Positions 62,381 through 64,000 of a DNA stretch of 64,000 bases are shown here, one piece after another. The DNA is from Diatrype stigma. Its lineage: Eukaryota > Ascomycota > Sordariomycetes > Xylariales > Diatrypaceae. Position 1 is the stretch's first letter, and every line of letters begins with the position of its first letter. The notes under the pieces are model-generated. The model was not told where the DNA came from. It made no database searches and saw nothing but the letters and a program-made list of their open reading frames with translations. Location: contig JAKJXP020000005.1 in the NCBI GenBank assembly GCA_022225965.2, forward strand, positions 1-64,000. Reading direction: 5' to 3'. A program made the position numbers and the translations under genes.

Positions 62381-62656
62381 TGTAATCAACACACAGCTGC
62401 AGGAATGTATGAAAATGCACTTCTGCCCAACGTAGCTCACAAGGATTAGTACCCGCAAGCTGAATTAAAAGAAATACATACTGGTACGTACCGATGATTG
62501 CTGTATATGAGTATGAGCTCATAAGTATGCCATCGATTCCCTTCAAGCGCGCCACAAGAGAGTCAAGAGACAGCTGAGTACGCTCCTTGAGACCATAGGA
62601 AATAACAAGCTGGTTTGTTCTAACAACATGTTCCAAGCCAGTATCGCCATGTCACA
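62381..62656 (+). mobile_element. Diverged solo LTR related to the chromovirus LTR
   Basis: It starts TGTAATCAAC and ends GCCATGTCACA. By eye it follows the 327-bp LTR in order: GCTGCAGGA, AATGCA-TTCTGC, CCGCAAGCTGAATTAAAAG, GGTACGTACC, ATTGCTGTATAT, CGATTCCCTTCAAG, GCTCCTTGAGACCATA and TGGTTTGTTCTA. It is not AT-enriched, so it escaped or predates RIP. No internal region and no clear target duplication. Confidence 0.65.
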
Positions 62657-62816
62657 CTTCGATATGGCGGTATTCAGATATACATCAACCACAAATCGCC
62701 AGTTGGGCAGCGAGGGAACGTTTCGTAGATTGCGCTACGGGTCGCGTGATTCCCGAAATGATGAGTTGCATAGGCTGCTGGCCATCACATTGCAGAGGTG
62801 GCGTCGCACGACAGCG

Positions 62817-63050
62817 TGATTGCAATGCACAGCTGCCTAATATTTAGCCAAGAGACAAGTTGAAACGGAAGCTCTTCCAGAAGTTGGATAATGAAGACAA
62901 GTATTGATACGTACCGATGATTGCTGTATATAAATATACCGTCAAGTCCCTTCGACGGCGCCAGAAGTGACAGCTCAGTCCGCTCTTTGAGACTACAGAC
63001 ATATATGAGCTGATCTGTTCTATAAGTTCTCAGCTTTTATTCCTTTGTCA
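62817..63050 (+). mobile_element. Second diverged LTR fragment of the same family
   Basis: It shares with the element LTR the series AATGCACAGCTGCCTAATAT, CGGAAGCT, ATTGATACGTA, GCTGTATATAAATATACCGTC, CCCTTCGACGG, GCTCTTTGAGACTACA, GAGCTGATCTGTTCTATA and a terminal CCTTTGTCA. The start is uncertain because it seems 5'-truncated. It ends 25 bp before the next gene. Confidence 0.65.
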
Positions 63051-63075
63051 ATCTTGAAGGCAAGAGCAAGTAGCC

Positions 63076-64000
63076 ATGGGAAATCTATGGATTAATAGAG
63101 CCATAGACGCACTGGCGTACCTATTGCTTGTTGAATATAGCCACGACAACCGCTTTCGTTTTCTGAAAAGTGCATATGAGAGGTCTCTAGAAGAGATTCC
63201 AAAGCAGTACCTGCGTTCTCGGATCTTGAACTTACCTAATGACGGCAGCATTGCACGGATGATGCTGGAATCCATTGAGCATGAGAGGCGGCAAACCATC
63301 GACCCAAGTAATGAAATCAGCATTGAAATCATCTTGGTGGAATTCATTGACTCGACTATTTATGAGCTCTTGAACGTTTTTGGTTCCGATGTTATGCCTG
63401 AGAAACTACCGGCTCCTACCATACTTTCTCACGTTGAATGCATGATTGATATACACAGAAAGGTGCAAAGCCTCCAGCCCCAGCCACAACCAGCTCAAGG
63501 AGCCCGCAGCGATAACCCTGAAAACACACCGAAGAGCGTCTACCACTATCCCTCTCTTGGCCCGACGACTGAGACTAATGTCCGAATCCTCAATATTCTC
63601 AGTGACACCAAGGAGGAGAGTCCGATCCGATGCGATCTTGAAGTTTGCAGTTTGAAGGAAGAGAATGCCATCCCGGAGGCCTTGTCATACGTCTGGGGTA
63701 CCGATCTGTCAAATGACCCAATATTCGTTGGTGGCAACCCCTTTTTTATCACCAAGAATCTCCACACAATTCTCCGTGGTCTACGGCGTCGAGATGTCAA
63801 TCGACGTATCTGGGTTGATGCGATTTGCATTAATCAAGAGGATCTCGAAGAAAAGACACACCAGATCCGGCTTATGAGGGATATTTATACCAAAGCCGGC
63901 GATACCATTGTTTGGTTAAATGAGCATCAAGGACCACTCCGCGATGAGGACCAACCACTGTATGCGTCACACTCTGGCCCTCTTCGCGAGGGCTACGGGG
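63076..64000 (+). CDS. HET-domain protein (heterokaryon incompatibility), 3' truncated by the window edge
   Basis: From ATG 63076 the frame is open for 308 codons to the end of the window. An N-terminal region of about 165 residues with no recognised domain (MGNLWINRAIDALAYLLLVE) is followed by the HET domain. This has CDLEVCSLKEENAIPEALSY with VWG, then FFITKNLHTILRGLRR and the strongest signature RRIWVDAICINQEDLEEKTH with QIRLMRDIY. HET domains trigger programmed cell death in non-self recognition between hyphae. Some act downstream of NLR receptors. This is family knowledge, and the partner is unknown. The start is preceded at 25 bp by an LTR fragment, which may supply promoter or leader sequence. 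The C-terminal part is outside the window. Confidence 0.85.
   Translation, partial: MGNLWINRAIDALAYLLLVEYSHDNRFRFLKSAYERSLEEIPKQYLRSRILNLPNDGSIARMMLESIEHERRQTIDPSNEISIEIILVEFIDSTIYELLNVFGSDVMPEKLPAPTILSHVECMIDIHRKVQSLQPQPQPAQGARSDNPENTPKSVYHYPSLGPTTETNVRILNILSDTKEESPIRCDLEVCSLKEENAIPEALSYVWGTDLSNDPIFVGGNPFFITKNLHTILRGLRRRDVNRRIWVDAICINQEDLEEKTHQIRLMRDIYTKAGDTIVWLNEHQGPLRDEDQPLYASHSGPLREGYG

Overview
The window looks like nuclear DNA of a filamentous ascomycete (Pezizomycotina, most likely Sordariomycetes). Most genes carry short introns (about 50-150 bp), almost all GT-AG with CTAAC/CTAAT-like branch sites. Housekeeping proteins have clear fungal orthologues (Nup170, Erg28, Ada2, Gal7, 3-ketoacyl-CoA reductase). 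A long stretch bears repeat-induced point mutation (RIP), and there are HR-PKS-type, P450 and HET-domain sequences. I reconstructed exon joins by hand from reading frame, splice motifs and family homology. No computation or database search was run.

Layout. 1-14.6 kb is an accessory-leaning region: a CHIP-like TPR/U-box ubiquitin ligase, the ACP tail of a dead polyketide synthase, an intact PLP aminotransferase of the isopenicillin-N-epimerase type, a secreted DUF1996 protein, a small secreted cysteine-rich protein, a 2-oxoglutarate/Fe(II) oxygenase, an allantoate-permease-type MFS transporter and a DUF7702-like membrane protein. 15.3-23.1 kb is an ankyrin-type gene remnant split by a complete 7.4-kb Ty3/gypsy chromovirus. 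The element has 327-bp LTRs and a perfect 5-bp target duplication, and is heavily RIP-mutated everywhere except at its outer edges. 23.4-26.3 kb is a decayed KS-AT-DH fragment of a highly reducing PKS. 26.3-31.7 kb is gene-poor apart from one 7-TM protein, and contains a 205-bp inverted-repeat structure.

31.7-44 kb holds an acetate/ammonium-type transporter (GPR1/FUN34/YaaH), an assembly gap between G and C homopolymers, a fumarate-reductase-type flavoprotein, a P450 pseudogene, an unidentified decayed gene, an HPP-family membrane protein and a proline-rich hypothetical protein. 44.9-62.2 kb is a conserved housekeeping block: Nup170, the divergent pair 3-ketoacyl-CoA reductase / Erg28, galactose-1-phosphate uridylyltransferase, Ada2 and a type II membrane O-fucosyltransferase-like protein. 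The right end (62.4-64 kb) carries two diverged relatives of the retrotransposon LTR. The second ends only 25 bp before the start codon of a HET-domain gene that runs off the window.

How the parts fit. The left half reads as the remains of a specialised-metabolism neighbourhood: broken PKS pieces and a P450 beside intact tailoring-type and transport genes, degraded by transposition, RIP and rearrangement. The right half is core eukaryotic biology. I do not see a convincing wholly new molecular system. The strongest unusual signals are the RIP edge gradient in the chromovirus, the gene it interrupts, the LTR immediately upstream of the HET gene, the in-frame GC-AG intron of the transporter and the competing splice donors of the oxygenase.
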